64,000 nucleotides of DNA from Rhabdophis nuchalis (taxonomy: Eukaryota > Chordata > Lepidosauria > Squamata > Natricidae), in NCBI GenBank assembly GCA_039707465.1, contig CM077647.1:114950610-115014609 (forward strand), read 5' to 3'. A program made the position numbers and the translations under genes. Positions 12,626 to 23,679 of this stretch are shown piece after piece. The notes beneath the pieces were generated by a model. That model had not been told where the DNA came from. It ran no database searches and saw only the letters and a list, made by a program, of their open reading frames with translations. How positions within the stretch are numbered: the stretch's first letter is position 1; each line of letters begins with the position of its first letter.

Positions 12626-14540
12626 TGGTCTTTAATCAAAGTTTCAGGCTTACTCTCCCATCTTATATTGGAGCAGACATCATTTGGAGGGAGGGGGGTT
12701 TGAACAAATTGGAAGTTAAAACTTATAATAAGGTTGATTATGAATTTCAGTTTCCATAAATCTCCAATGATGGCTACTCTAATCTCAAAGATCTATTAGG
12801 CTTAAACCCTTATCTTAAGCATCATAGTTGACAAGAAGTTAACCTGCACCTTTTTTATATAAAATTGACTTTTTGACTTGAAGTGAGGTGCAAATACTGG
12901 CTATGATATTGTATTATTTTTATCCCCCATTCTGATGAGCAGCTTTCACATGTTTATATTTCCAGATAAAATAGCTTTTTAAAGCATTTGAATTGAATCT
13001 TTTCCATACACAACAAAAAAATGGGTTTTTAAAGAGTAGAAGGATAATGAAGATTGCAATTTAAATCCTAAGAATCCACCTCTGACTGGGAATATTTAGC
13101 CTTGAAAAAAATAGGAGGGAAATATAGCACATATCAAATATACCACAAAGGAGTTACATAGTAGAAGTTCAAAACCTATTTGTTATTCTAAAGTTCAGGA
13201 TGCATTTTCACAAGTCATTGTAAGTAAGATGCTAGCAAGAAAGTTTTGTATGGGAAGGCAAATTTTAATTCAATTATTTTAAAAAGTTTCCCTACAGCAG
13301 ACATAATTACCCAATTTGCTGGATGTGTTGGAGCTAGGCAGCTTTCTATTTGAAACTGCTTTATTTGGATTTCTGCACTTAGCTGAGAATTTGACTTAAT
13401 GACCTAAACAGTGTCTCCTAATTCTTTGACTTTGTGATACACAAAATATATAAAAATCCAAGGAAATTACTCTCTCTCATGTACGACATCAAGTAACACA
13501 TTTCATTATTTGCATTAGCTATTCTTTTAGATGTACTGTATGTATAGCATAATCTATATATACAAGCTTATATAGAGAGAGTACATATGGCACAATTTTG
13601 TTTATATAAATCCCTTTAATTTTATTGATGGCTAAAGAATCTAGAATGCCATTAGTTTAATTATTCCAGTAACCACTCATATATAATTTAATTTTATTCA
13701 AAATTTTATTCATCACTTGCATTGTGTGTTTTTAAAATAATTAAATGCTCGTTATTTTTCATACCCAATTTATATATAGTTTCTGTGAATTTTATACGCT
13801 ATTGTGAATTTTGCTATGCCATAAGACATACATTTTAATTATTATTATTTCCAAGGAAACTGATTCACATTGTTGATCAAGCAAGTGTATTTTCTTAGTC
13901 TTTTATCTCTCCCTTCAAATCACAGTGAAAACATAGCTCAAACATAATTGGTTTGTTTGTTTTATAATTTTTTTACAGTAGAAATTGTGAAACCAGACAT
14001 TTAGGGCCATCGAGTGGACACACTGAATGTAGGCATTTATCAACACTTCCCCTATAAATTAATAGGTGATGTAACCAGGGTTACTTTCAATTATGCTTGC
14101 TGCCAAACGGAAGAAGTGATTTGTCAGATTGCAATTAAATGTAGTTCCAGCCTTCCTCTTTTATTTAATATCCTAGCTTTTCTTACTTGAATTTTGAAAA
14201 CAAAATAAATCTGAAATGTTTAAAAATGCAGTCTAAAAAGATTCAAAACAAAAATTCTAAACACTTTTTTTCCTGTTTCTCCTTCCTGCAATGCAATTCA
14301 ATCTTAATGGAACTCACCTCTCCATGTAAAAATGCCAGTTTTTGAGATGTAAAAAAAATCAGATAAAGATATTATAAAATCATTTTAGCCTTTTTGCACC
14401 CTTAATGTAACTTTATTTTAATTAGGAAAATTTATATGGTTACCCAACTCACTCTCAGTAACTCAGTAAGAAATAACATATAAGTTGTACAATTCAACTA
14501 AACAACAAATCTTTGCGGGGAGGGGGGGGATAAAAATCTT
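12626..14540. other. Unannotated AT-rich sequence
   Basis: There are no long ORFs and no recognised repeats. The composition is uniformly AT-rich. Confidence 0.4.
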
Positions 14541-14543
14541 ATC

Positions 14544-15746
14544 TTAATGTGATTGCATAAGTGTGCACACCTTAAACTTTGTTGAAACATCTTGTGATGT
14601 TATGAGCATCCGGTGTTTTGGGATAGGAGCCTATCAGTATGGTACATCTTGCTTTGGGAATCTTTGCCAATATTTCCTTGCAAAATTGTTCCAAAATTAT
14701 CAGAGGTGGGGAGAAGCTTCTCCTGTGCACCATCCTTTTCAGGTAACTCCACAGAATTTCAATTGCGTTCAGGTCCAGGCTCTGACTGGGGCATTCCAAA
14801 ATATTGATGATCTTCTGGTAAAATCATTATTTTGTTGATTTAGATATATGCTTTAGATCGTTGGCATATTGAAAGGTGAAATATCTTCAGCATTTTAGCA
14901 GAGGCCTGAAGGTTTTGTGCCATAATTGACTGGTATTTGGAACTATTCAAAATTCCCTCCACCTTGATTAAAGGCCCTGTTCCAGTTGAAGAATAGCAGC
15001 TGCAAAATATAATGCTACAACACCATGCTTCACTTTGGGCATAGTGTACTTTTGGTGATACACAATGTTGTTTTTGTACCAAACATACTTTTTGGGATTA
15101 TAGCCAAAAAGTTCAATCTCGGTCTCATCAGACCATAACACATTTTCTGACTTGCTTTGTCAGACTTTATATAGGGCTTGCAAAATGTAGTGGGGCTTGG
15201 TGTTTTTGTGTGTGTAAATCTTGCCACCTTGCCCCACAGTCCAGATATATGAAGAATATGGGGCATTGTTCTCGAAGGTAGTACACAATCACTACTTTCC
15301 AGAAATTCCCGCGGTCCCTTTAATGTTGCTGTAGGCTTCTTGGCTGGCTGCCAGAACAATTTTCTTGTTTTTTCATCATTTTTGAGGGACATCCAGTTTT
15401 TGGTAATGTCACTTTGTGCCATATTTTTTCTACTTGTTGATGACTGTCTTCACACCTTCTGTTGAATAGCCAATACCTTGGAAAGTTTTGTGTATCCTTC
15501 TACTGACTGATGCCTTCCAACAATGAGATGCCCTTGTTGACCATGCTTTTGGTGTAGGAGGCACTGAGTAAATGTCAGAAAAATCCTACTAGCGCAACTG
15601 AACTTTATATGGGCTTAATCAGTGTCACTTTAATTGATGGCAGATATATACTATTATTTAACATCAATTTGGATGTGATTGGTTAATTCTGAACACAGGC
15701 ACATCCCTACTTATAAGAGAGTCTGCACCCTTATGCAATTACATTA
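14544..15746 (-). mobile_element. Tc1/mariner-type DNA transposon, inactivated
   Basis: Both ends carry the inverted repeat attgcataag(t/g)gtgca: 14552 onward reads taatgtgattgcataagtg, and the right end at 15716-15746 is its complement. Between them the minus strand encodes transposase fragments. The size, about 1.2 kb, is normal for a Tc1-like element. The element abuts the CTAC-rich TIR element that begins near 15750. Confidence 0.8.
14572..15422 (-). pseudogene. Tc1-like transposase remnant (DDE superfamily)
   Basis: Minus-strand translation gives the transposase in pieces. SDITKNWMSLKNDEKTRKL with a DNA-binding-like basic region comes first. LMRPRLNFLAIIPKSMFGTKTTL follows, corresponding to the DETEIELFG...YVW box. 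STGTGPLIKVEGILNSSKY comes next, and finally CPSQSLDLNAIEILWSYLKR, the conserved PSQSPDLNPIE box holding the last catalytic acid, with LEQFCKEILAKIPKARC near the C-terminus. Frameshifts between about 14840 and 15030 and a loss in the first DDE box show it is dead. In life it would cut and paste the element at TA sites. Confidence 0.8.
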
Positions 15747-15749
15747 TTT

Positions 15750-16858
15750 TATTTTTAATTTAGAGAGAAATACAGTAGATAAGTAGGGGGAGGGAGAGAG
15801 CAGGAAGAGGGATAGAGAGAGAAAAATAGAAAGACAGTAGATAGGGTGGAGAGAGCGTAGGTAGGTAGGTATATAGGTAGATAGAGTGGGGGGGGGAAGA
15901 AATACAGTAGGTAGGGGGAGAGAGTGTAGATAAGTAGGTAGGTAGGTAGAGGGCTAGATAGAGAACTAGAGAGAGAGAAGAAATACAGTAGATAAGTAGG
16001 GAGAGAGAGAGTAGGTGGAGGGATAGAGAGAGAAAAATAGAAAGACAGTAGATAGGGGGAGAGAGAGCATAGGTAGGTATATAGGTAGATAGAGTGGGGG
16101 GGGAGAGAGAAATACAAATAGGTAGGGGGAGAGAGAGAGTGTAGATAGGTAGAGGGTTAGAGAGAGAGAAATAGAGAGAGAGAGAGAGAGAAATACAGTA
16201 GGTAGGTAGGGAGAGAGAGAGGGTAGGTAGGTAGGTAGATAGATAGGTAGGTAGTTGTTTCCAGGTGTATTTACCCATGTGCTGGAGAAGGAAATCATTG
16301 ACAACCTGTAGCACCTAAAACTGCTGGCCCAGCACTTGACCAATGTAATTCTCATCAATCCCTCTAACTAAAGAGCTTTCCGAAAGGGGAAAAAAAGTTT
16401 TTTTGCACTCTGCAACCCCCCCCCAAAACGGCCCGTTTTTCGTAAAGCGGGCCTGTTTTTTTCAAATAAAAGGCATGAATAACTTGGGGGGGGGCTTGCA
16501 GAGTGCTCCTGGGGGTGCCCCCCCCCCAAACAAGCAAAAAACGGTGCATTTTTCACAAAAACAGGGCATTTTTGTCAAAACAAATTGCATGCATAGCTTT
16601 ATGGAGACTTATAGAGTACTCATGGGGGCTGGGGGATGCAAAACTGAGCAAAAAATGGTCCGTTTTTTGCTCATTTCTGCCCTTCCCAGTCCCCAGGAAG
16701 TCTTTGAAAGCCTCCATAAGGCTATGCACGGCCATTTTGGTGAAGGGGTGGGGCTTCAAAAGGGGAAAAAATGTTGTATTCGGTGTATAAGATGCACCCA
16801 GATTTTCAGCCTTTTTTTAGAGGAAAAAAGGTGCATCATGCTCTGAAAAATACTGTAT
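15750..16858. mobile_element. CTAC-rich TIR element, right part of second copy
   Basis: This block shares its order of parts with the complete element at 20188-24322. It has a CTAC/CTCT-type tract (15765-16255), then the conserved bridge ggtgtatttacccatgtgc, then G/A-rich repeated segments containing gagtgctcctggggg, then the right terminus (tgtataagatgcaccc, ttagaggaaaaaaggtgc, gaaaaatactgtat). The left TIR is not visible where the Tc1-like element adjoins. No transposase is encoded, and ORFs in the tract are low-complexity artefacts. Confidence 0.65.
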
Positions 16859-16935
16859 ATAGATAGATATAGATGGATGGATAGATAGATGATAGATAGA
16901 TAGATAGATAGATAGATATAGATGATAGATATATT
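16856..16935 (+). repeat. GATA microsatellite
   Basis: An imperfect (GATA)n/(GATAGAT)n array directly follows the TIR element's right end. Confidence 0.9.
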
Positions 16936-16939
16936 ACAG

Positions 16940-18040
16940 ACCATTCAGAAAAGTCTAAAAAAGAGTCTTGAAAGTTAACAAGGTTGATAGTATGTGGTGT
17001 ATTATTATAGAATCCAGTTGATCTGTTTGGGATTCTGCGAAGCCTCTTCCCAAAAGGTAACAAAGAAAAGCAGTCATAGAGAGGATGTATATCGCATCTG
17101 AGATAATAATGAAGACCCTGGTCAAGCATTGCTTATATGCTATGATAGAAGGAAGTGAACTTCCAATAATCTTTTCTGCCATCCTCACCACTCTGTGCAA
17201 AGCCTTCCTGTCTGAAAAGGTAATACCTCGAAACCACACAGTAATACAATATGATAGGATGCTTTTAATCATCCTGCTACAGAAAGTGGTAAGGAAATGG
17301 AAGGAAGGCATGCTCTTCTCATATTATGCAGAAAATGCAGGTGCTGCTATGCCTGGTTCACCAGTGTCTCACTGATTGAGTGACCAAGCTAACCTGCTTG
17401 TCATCTGCACATACAGAAATTTGATATTACTAATTACCTCCATAGCTGAATTGTTAATACACAGAAGTGTATGACTATGCCTGCCTTTCCTGAAATTGAC
17501 AATGATCTCTTTTGTTTTTCCTACCTTTAAAACTAGGCTGTTTTTATTACACCACTTCACCAAACCCTCTACCTCTTCCCGATCATCATCCTGAATAAGG
17601 CCCATCACTGTTTTATCATCTGCATATTTCACAATATGGTTGGTAGCAAACTTGCACAACAATCTTGAGTCAACAAGGTAAACAATAGTGGACTTAGGAC
17701 CTAGCCCTGAGGATAAGCTGTGCTCAAGAACATGGTGTTAGAAATATTAGTCACAACTTGCACATACTAGAGCCTAATAGTGAGAATATCAAGAACCCAG
17801 TTGCACAAAGGAGTAATTAAAATCAAAAAGATCTAGTTTACCTACTAAATGCTGATGGATGATCATATTAAATGCCAAACTAAAGTCAACAAAGAACATT
17901 CATACATGAGTATTTCTTTTCTCTCAGTGCACCACCAAACTCATGGCGAACAGAGGAAATAGCATCCTCTGTGGAACTATTTGGACAGTAAGCAAAGAAT
18001 CAAGTATCACTAATAAGCAATATTGTTTACCTGCCTAAGG
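16940..18040 (-). pseudogene. Rex1/CR1-like LINE reverse transcriptase fragment
   Basis: On the minus strand the order is 5' to 3' from about 18030. It runs through a degenerate palm (about 17900-17700), then KFATNHIVKYADDKTVMGLI with the catalytic YADD (about 17640-17590), REEVEGLVKWCNKNSLVLK, KTKEIIVNFRKGR, then ILSYCITVWFRG, SDRKALHRVVRMAEKIIG and a C-terminal FYN...HTINLVN piece. The arrangement matches Rex1/Babar-type LINEs of the CR1 group. Several stops and frameshifts mark a dead, 5'-truncated copy of about 1.1 kb. Exact clade is inference. Confidence 0.75.
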
Positions 18041-18164
18041 GAACAGAAGTCTGACATCAATTCAACTGTACCTACCAGCTGAATCAAATAATGGAAGGAC
18101 GCTGAATAAATAGTAAAATATTTATAATAAAATCATTTATCAGCTTTTTAAAACATTTCATAAT

Positions 18165-18392
18165 GATGTGATCACCATTTCTAATTTTCCCAGCTGGCTT
18201 CTGACAAGCAGTAATTGGGGGAAGCCAGATTCACTTAATAACCACACGATTCACTTAACAACTGCAGTGATTTGATTAACAACTGTGGCAAAAAGGTCAT
18301 AAAGTGACCTTTAAACAACTCACTTAACAATGTCTTCCTTAGCAACAAATATTAGGGGTTCCTTTGGGTTGTAAGTCAAGGACTACTTATAC
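18165..18392 (-). mobile_element. Fragment of a TA-type MITE (TAGGTAGTC family)
   Basis: The text cttctgacaagcagtaat, cacttaacaactgcagtg and gtaagtcaaggactactt is the reverse of the repeat at 36409-36749. Phrases such as cacttaacaa and aagtcaaggact are diagnostic. Only part of the element is left. Confidence 0.65.
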
Positions 18393-20146
18393 TTCTCTCT
18401 AATCATGTATCTCTTTAGTTATACACAGTTCTGTCTAGAATCTCTTGCTTGACTACTGGCCAGTGTACAGGAAAACCATAGGTTCTGTGTTTTGTGGAAC
18501 TCTTAATCTGCATCTTTCATGCAATTACCCCTTAGCCCTCAGCTACCACCTTTGAAACCAAGCAGTTAATTGAGCATAGCCAGGGAGAGCTCTGGGGATG
18601 ACTTTATCCCAGCAGAGTTATTAAGTTGAACAGGAGGGTTCCAGGCTTGGCTTTGCTTTTGACCTCCCTGCTTCTGCTTATTTTGGCTCCAAGTAGAGGG
18701 CTCCTCACTATTCTCTTTTATAATTTCAAGCATGGAAAGATGTTACAATATGGCATTCCATATTATTGACAAGATCAGGTGACAGTAATTTCAACCATCT
18801 GACTTCTGATTTATTGTTATTGCTGCCCTCTTAATTGGTCAGTAGATCTCTAGGAATCTGGTATTTTATGCACCTCTTATGAGAAACCTTTGATATCTGG
18901 AATATGTTTTAAGTTTTATGAGAATTTTGCTACCCTTTCCTTGCCTTTTCAAGGTGGCACCAAGCTGGTATGGTACAGTAATCTGGGATGGCATCTGGGG
19001 GTAATCATTATGAATACTGATTTTTCTAGTCTTAGCATTTGTCAATTCTTGTATGGACCTGGCTTAGTTTTTATTATTTACAGCTGCAGTTCACAGTTTT
19101 CTTGAGATATTCCCAACTTTTTCTTCAGTGACTAAAAGAGTTTTCACTGACACTTTGGCTCACAAATTAAAGCAGGTCCTATAGCTGAATACCATGGTCT
19201 TCTGATGAAGAGTGTCACCTCCCATTTAGAATATTGAGAGCTTAATCCTAAGTAATGGCAAATGTTTCTCTCTTAGGGTAGAAAGAGAAAATATCTGCTG
19301 CAAATTTCACATATGCGTCAGGAAGGGCTTCTAGCCAGTAAACTCTCAGCTCCATTCAGTCATCCTGACTCTACCTTGAATTAAGGAATTACAAGATTTT
19401 TTAAAAAAATCAATGGTACATAAGGATTGTATGATGGAATGAAACTGCAGGGAGGCAAAAAAGAGGAGCAGTGGCTGCTGGAATTGCAAAGAATATTTTA
19501 AAAAGAGCACAGTAGAAAAAGTGGGGATGGTAAAGATCTGTCTTCAAGGAGGAAAAGAAGGGGAAAAGAGTAGCACATTATAGGGGAAGTACAAGGCATA
19601 ATTATGTCCTAAGTTGTAATCATGACTCTGCAAGGGTTGAAACTGGTGAGATAGGAATTTCTGATTCTCGTGCCAGAGAAAGCTGTTTTATAAACAAGAC
19701 AAGGGACAGATGGTAAAGGCCTTCAAGACTGGGAAATGAGTAAGACGTTTGATTCAAAAAGGCAGCAGGAAGGCACTAAAGAGCCAAACCTTGGAAGTAA
19801 ACATATATAAAGGACATGATTTCTGAATGTAATATGAAAGTCTTGAGTCTGCTTGGTGGAGTTTAATTCCAGTACTTTTTATGAAGCCTTGACAGATTCC
19901 AAATGAGGACAAAATTAAACACAGCTTTCCATTCTCTCAAAAGTTCTCTTTTCTTCCATTTGTTACTAAATGTCTACATTCATTTTAACAATGGAATCAT
20001 CCCTGTTCAAATTGTTCTGCATGAAAGGAGGAGGAGGAGGAAGATTTTTTTCAGTTTGTAGCACTCTCCTAGTTTACCCTGCTAACTACAGGTAAAGTTT
20101 CTGTTGTAATTAATCCATGTTTGATTTTTACCAAAGCAAACAACAG
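18393..20146. other. Unannotated sequence
   Basis: No gene or repeat could be supported here, apart from a short (GGA)n run near 20028-20042. Confidence 0.4.
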
Positions 20147-20856
20147 AATTCTATTTTTAAAACAGTTAATAAAGAAAAAAAGATATACCGTATTTTTCGG
20201 AGTATAAGATGCACTGGAGTATAAGACGCACCAAGGTTTTGAAGAGGCAAATTACAAAAAAAAGTAAGTAGGTAGGTAGGTAGGTAGAGGGAGAGAGAGG
20301 GAGAGAAAGAAAGAGAAATACGTAAGGTAGGTAGATAAAGGGATAGAGAGAGAAATAGAGAGAAATACAGTAGGTAGGGAGGGAGAGAGAGAGTAGGTAG
20401 GTAGGTAGGTAAAGGGATATATAGAGAGAAATAGAGAGGGAGAGAGAAATACAGTAGGTAGGTAGGGAGAGGGAGTGTCTGTGTAGGTACGTAGGTAGGT
20501 AGATAAAAGGGGAGAGAGAGAAATACAGGTAGGTATGTAGGGGGAAAGGGAGAATGTGTGTGTGTGTAGGTAGGTAGGTAGAAAGATAGAGAGAGAAATA
20601 GAAAGATAAAGAAATACAGTAGGTAGGTAGGGAGAGAGAGTGTGTGTGTAGGTAGGTAGGTAGAAGGATAGAGAGAGAAATAGAAAGAGAGAGAGAAATA
20701 CAATAGGTATGTAGGGGGAGAGGGAGAATGTGTGTGTGTACTGTAGGTAGGTAGGTAGAAGGATAAGAGAGAAATAGAGAGAGAGAAATACAGTAGGTAG
20801 GATGGAAGAGAGTGTGTGTGTGTACGTAGAAGTATATATATAGAGAATATATATAT

Positions 20857-21365
20857 ATCAGGGAAAGCCGGTTAGCTCAAGGCATAGGAAGGCTTGCCTG
20901 AAATGCTGGAAAGTGCCGGTTCAAATCCCAGTAGATGAAGTATGGCCAACTGAAGAAGGCTAAAAAGCCTGAAATAGATCTATCCTGGTCTCTTAATTAT
21001 TAAATCAGCCCTTAAAAATCTAACACATACCTAAAAAAACAGCAGCAATCTTAATGGGTCTCTGTCTGGATGATCTCTAGGTTGAGTTGAAGGGCAGAGA
21101 AGGATGACAGTTTGTCTCCTCCCTTAAAACGGGCCTAAAAACAGGAGCTGTAAAAATATTCTCTCATCAATAAGAGTCCTGTAAAAGGCTGATGTAATCA
21201 GGGAAAGCCGGTTAGCTCAAGGCATAGGAAGGCTTGCCTGAAATGCTGGAAAGTGCCGGTTCAAATCCCAGTAGATGAAGTATGGCCAGCTGAAGAAGGC
21301 TAAAAAGCCTGAAATAGATCTATCCTGGTCTCTTAATTATTAAATCAGCCCTTAAAAATCTAACA
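20857..21365 (+). mobile_element. Duplicated tRNA-promoter repeat (SINE dimer or TRIM-like)
   Basis: Two 169-bp direct repeats (20857-21025 and 21197-21365), almost identical with one difference seen, flank a 171-bp non-repeated middle. Each repeat has a pol III type 2 promoter layout: A-box-like ttagctcaagg (from 20872) and B-box-like ggttcaaatcc (from 20918), with the second pair 340 bp later. Outside both ends lies tatatatata, which may be a target duplication or only the local microsatellite. It can be read as a tRNA-derived SINE tandemly duplicated, or as a small element with terminal direct repeats. It is not a functional tRNA: no clear acceptor stem or anticodon arm closes around the boxes. 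Confidence 0.65.
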
Positions 21366-21959
21366 TATATATATAGATAGATTAGATAGATAGAGAGAAA
21401 TACAGTAAGTAGGGAGGGAGTGTGTGTGTGTAGTTAGGAAGGTAGAAGGATAGAGAGAGAGAGAGAAAGGGAGAAATACAGTAGGTAGGTAGGTAGAGAG
21501 AGAGAGATTAGGTAGGTAGATAGGTTGATGTTCTCAGGTGTATTTATCTATGTCCTGCAGAAGGAAATCGCAGACAAACCTTAAAACTTCGTTTCTGCTT
21601 GCTCAGAAAAAGTTAAAGAGGCTTCCGAAAGGGGGGGGGGGGGGAGCCTTTGCACTCGGCAAACTTCCAAAACAGCCCATTTCTCCGTGAAAATTAGGCT
21701 GTTTTTTTTTTAAAAATAAAAAGCATAAGTAGCCTTGGGGGGACTTTCAGAGTGCTCCTGGGGGGGGGGGTAAAAATGAGCAAAAAACCCGCCCCGTTTA
21801 CCCAGGAAGCCTCCATAAGGCTCGGCACAGCCAGTTTTGTGAAGGGGGTGGGGTTCCAGGAGGCAAAAAGGGGTTTTTTTGCGCTTTGCATACTTCTTCC
21901 AAATGCTCTTTCTCCGCGAAAACGGGGCTGATTTTCTTCAAATAAAAAGCATGACTAGC

Positions 21960-22830
21960 GGATTCCGGTTCCGGCTCCTGCGGCGACGGGCGAGCCTAGC
22001 GCTCGCTCGCCGCTTTGTTTCTTCTTCTGCCCCCCAACGGGGGCGAGACTCCTCTTGTTTGAGGGTCTCCCGTAAAGCCGGCTCATCGGGGGGCGCCCCC
22101 CCCACGGCGGTGGAGGAAGTGGCTCCCGGCGCGGCTTAGGTGAGGGAGAACATGCTAGCGGGGGGTTCTCCCTTCGCCTAAGGAAGACGGCGCCATTCAC
22201 AATAATGAAGAGGGCTGATCGGCTCAGTCGGAAGGACTCCCGAGGCTTCAGCTGCGAGGAGAGAGTGAGTTTTTAAAAAAACTTTTTTTTCTGCTGCCAG
22301 CCAGGCTGAACGGACTGGGAGGGGGGTGTTTATCTTTAAAAAAAAAAACCTCGGATTTAAGCGGCACGTTAAAATGGCTTCTCTGCAAAGAGAAAGCGGA
22401 AACTTTCACTCCGGACGGTCTTTAACAAGGGAAAGTGGAATGTGACTTTCTGCAACATTGTTTCTAGGTCTGGCTGAGTAAAAAAAAATTCTTATTTTGC
22501 TACTCTCTCCCTCTGGCTCTGAGATGGGCGGTGGAAGTGGCTTCTCTTTGTCCCTGCCTGATTATTTCAACTAAGGAAAATTTCCAGCGTCTCTTTGAAA
22601 GCAGGACTCTCTCTGGATTTTTGAAAAAAAAAAAATTCTCTTGATGGATTTGTGATTTCTTCTTTGGAATACCTTCGTTATTACTATTTGCTGATTTGGG
22701 AAATTGTGTCTCTTTTGGTTTCTGAATTGTTTGCAACTTCACAGCCCTGAACTGAACTGAGCTCCTGATCTGCCCCACCAGCCCCACCCGGAAAACGCCA
22801 TCTTGGTGGCAGTGACTCTAACTTTCAACC
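21960..22830 (+). promoter_or_regulatory. Putative 5' UTR and internal promoter of the HAL1-like element
   Basis: This 870-bp leader is CpG-rich in its first 250 bp (gattccggttccggctcc onward) and becomes T- and A-rich near the ORF. L1-class elements carry an internal pol II promoter in this position. The role here is inferred from location and composition; no specific factor site was identified. Confidence 0.5.
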
Positions 22831-23679
22831 ATGGCACAAGAAGCAGCACTTGTAAATTTGGAACAAAGGATGGCTTCTCTTGAAACCTCTATGCAAACTT
22901 TGATATCAGAAATAAAGGCCCAGAGGGCTGAAAATAGTACTTTCAAAAAGGAGCTATTGGATACCCGGAAGCAAGTGTTGGAGAACACACAGAAGAATGA
23001 AGAATTGGAAGGAGGGTTGGAGGGGGCTAAGGGAGAGATTAAAAATGTTTCTAATGAGGTGGGGGAAATAAATGGGCATGTGTCTAGGATAGATATGGAA
23101 AGAATGACATATTTTTTGAGATTTCAGAATGTTCTTGAGGAATCTGGTGAATGCCTGCCTGATCTTATGAGTACAATTTTAGCAGACTATTTACAAAAAC
23201 CTAAGGATGAGATCAGGGGGGACATTGACCTAGCCTATAGAATTAATTCTGCATATGCCAGGATGAATGAAGTGCCTAGAGAGATACATGTGAAATTTGT
23301 TAGAAGGTCAACCAGAGAGGAAATCCTGAAAGCGCAGAGAGAGAAACCTTTAATTTATCAACGAAAAACGGTCACTATCTTGAAGCAGATCCCTAGAAAA
23401 ATTAGAGATTCAAGAAGGAAATTTTCCTTCTTGTCTAAAACCTTGTTTGATCACGGGATTTGGTTCAAGTGGATGACACCTGAAGGGATGCTGGTGTTCT
23501 GGGAAGGAGGAAGAGTGAGGATTAAAACAGTTGCTGAGGCGGAAGCCTTTTTTAAAAAACATTCCTCTGTCCTGGGGGAAGATCCAGGGGGGACGGAGGG
23601 GGCCACGGCCCCGCCTACGGGGGGCCAGGGAGGAGAGAAAGAAGATACAATAGCCAAAAGACTTAGATCAAAAAAATAA
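22831..23679 (+). CDS. L1 ORF1-type RNA-binding protein (intact)
   Basis: The ORF encodes 282 residues and is uninterrupted. Residues about 1-90 are heptad-rich (MAQEAALVNLEQRMASLETS, then long Glu/Lys/Leu stretches), consistent with the trimeric coiled coil of L1 ORF1p. Residues about 92-170 contain MTYFLRFQNVLEESGE and DLAYRINS, fitting the RRM. Residues about 170-250 hold REIHVKFVRRSTREEIL, YQRKTVTILKQIPRKIRDSR and GIWFKWMTPEGMLVFWEG, the C-terminal domain. The tail is Gly/Pro/Ala then basic (KRLRSKK). The family binds element RNA as trimers and acts as a nucleic acid chaperone in cytoplasmic RNPs. The start is chosen because accATGG is a good Kozak context and begins the coiled coil. No ORF2 follows. 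Confidence 0.9.
   Translation: MAQEAALVNLEQRMASLETSMQTLISEIKAQRAENSTFKKELLDTRKQVLENTQKNEELEGGLEGAKGEIKNVSNEVGEINGHVSRIDMERMTYFLRFQNVLEESGECLPDLMSTILADYLQKPKDEIRGDIDLAYRINSAYARMNEVPREIHVKFVRRSTREEILKAQREKPLIYQRKTVTILKQIPRKIRDSRRKFSFLSKTLFDHGIWFKWMTPEGMLVFWEGGRVRIKTVAEAEAFFKKHSSVLGEDPGGTEGATAPPTGGQGGEKEDTIAKRLRSKK

Noticed and set aside
15755..16314. Tyr/Leu/Pro/Ser-rich ORFs, also at 20128-20703 and 7208-7591
   Set aside because: These are frames through CTAC/CTCT repeats, which lack stops for compositional reasons.
20865..20935. tRNA gene
   Set aside because: A- and B-box motifs are present but the cloverleaf does not close, and the unit is repeated 340 bp later as part of a retroposon.
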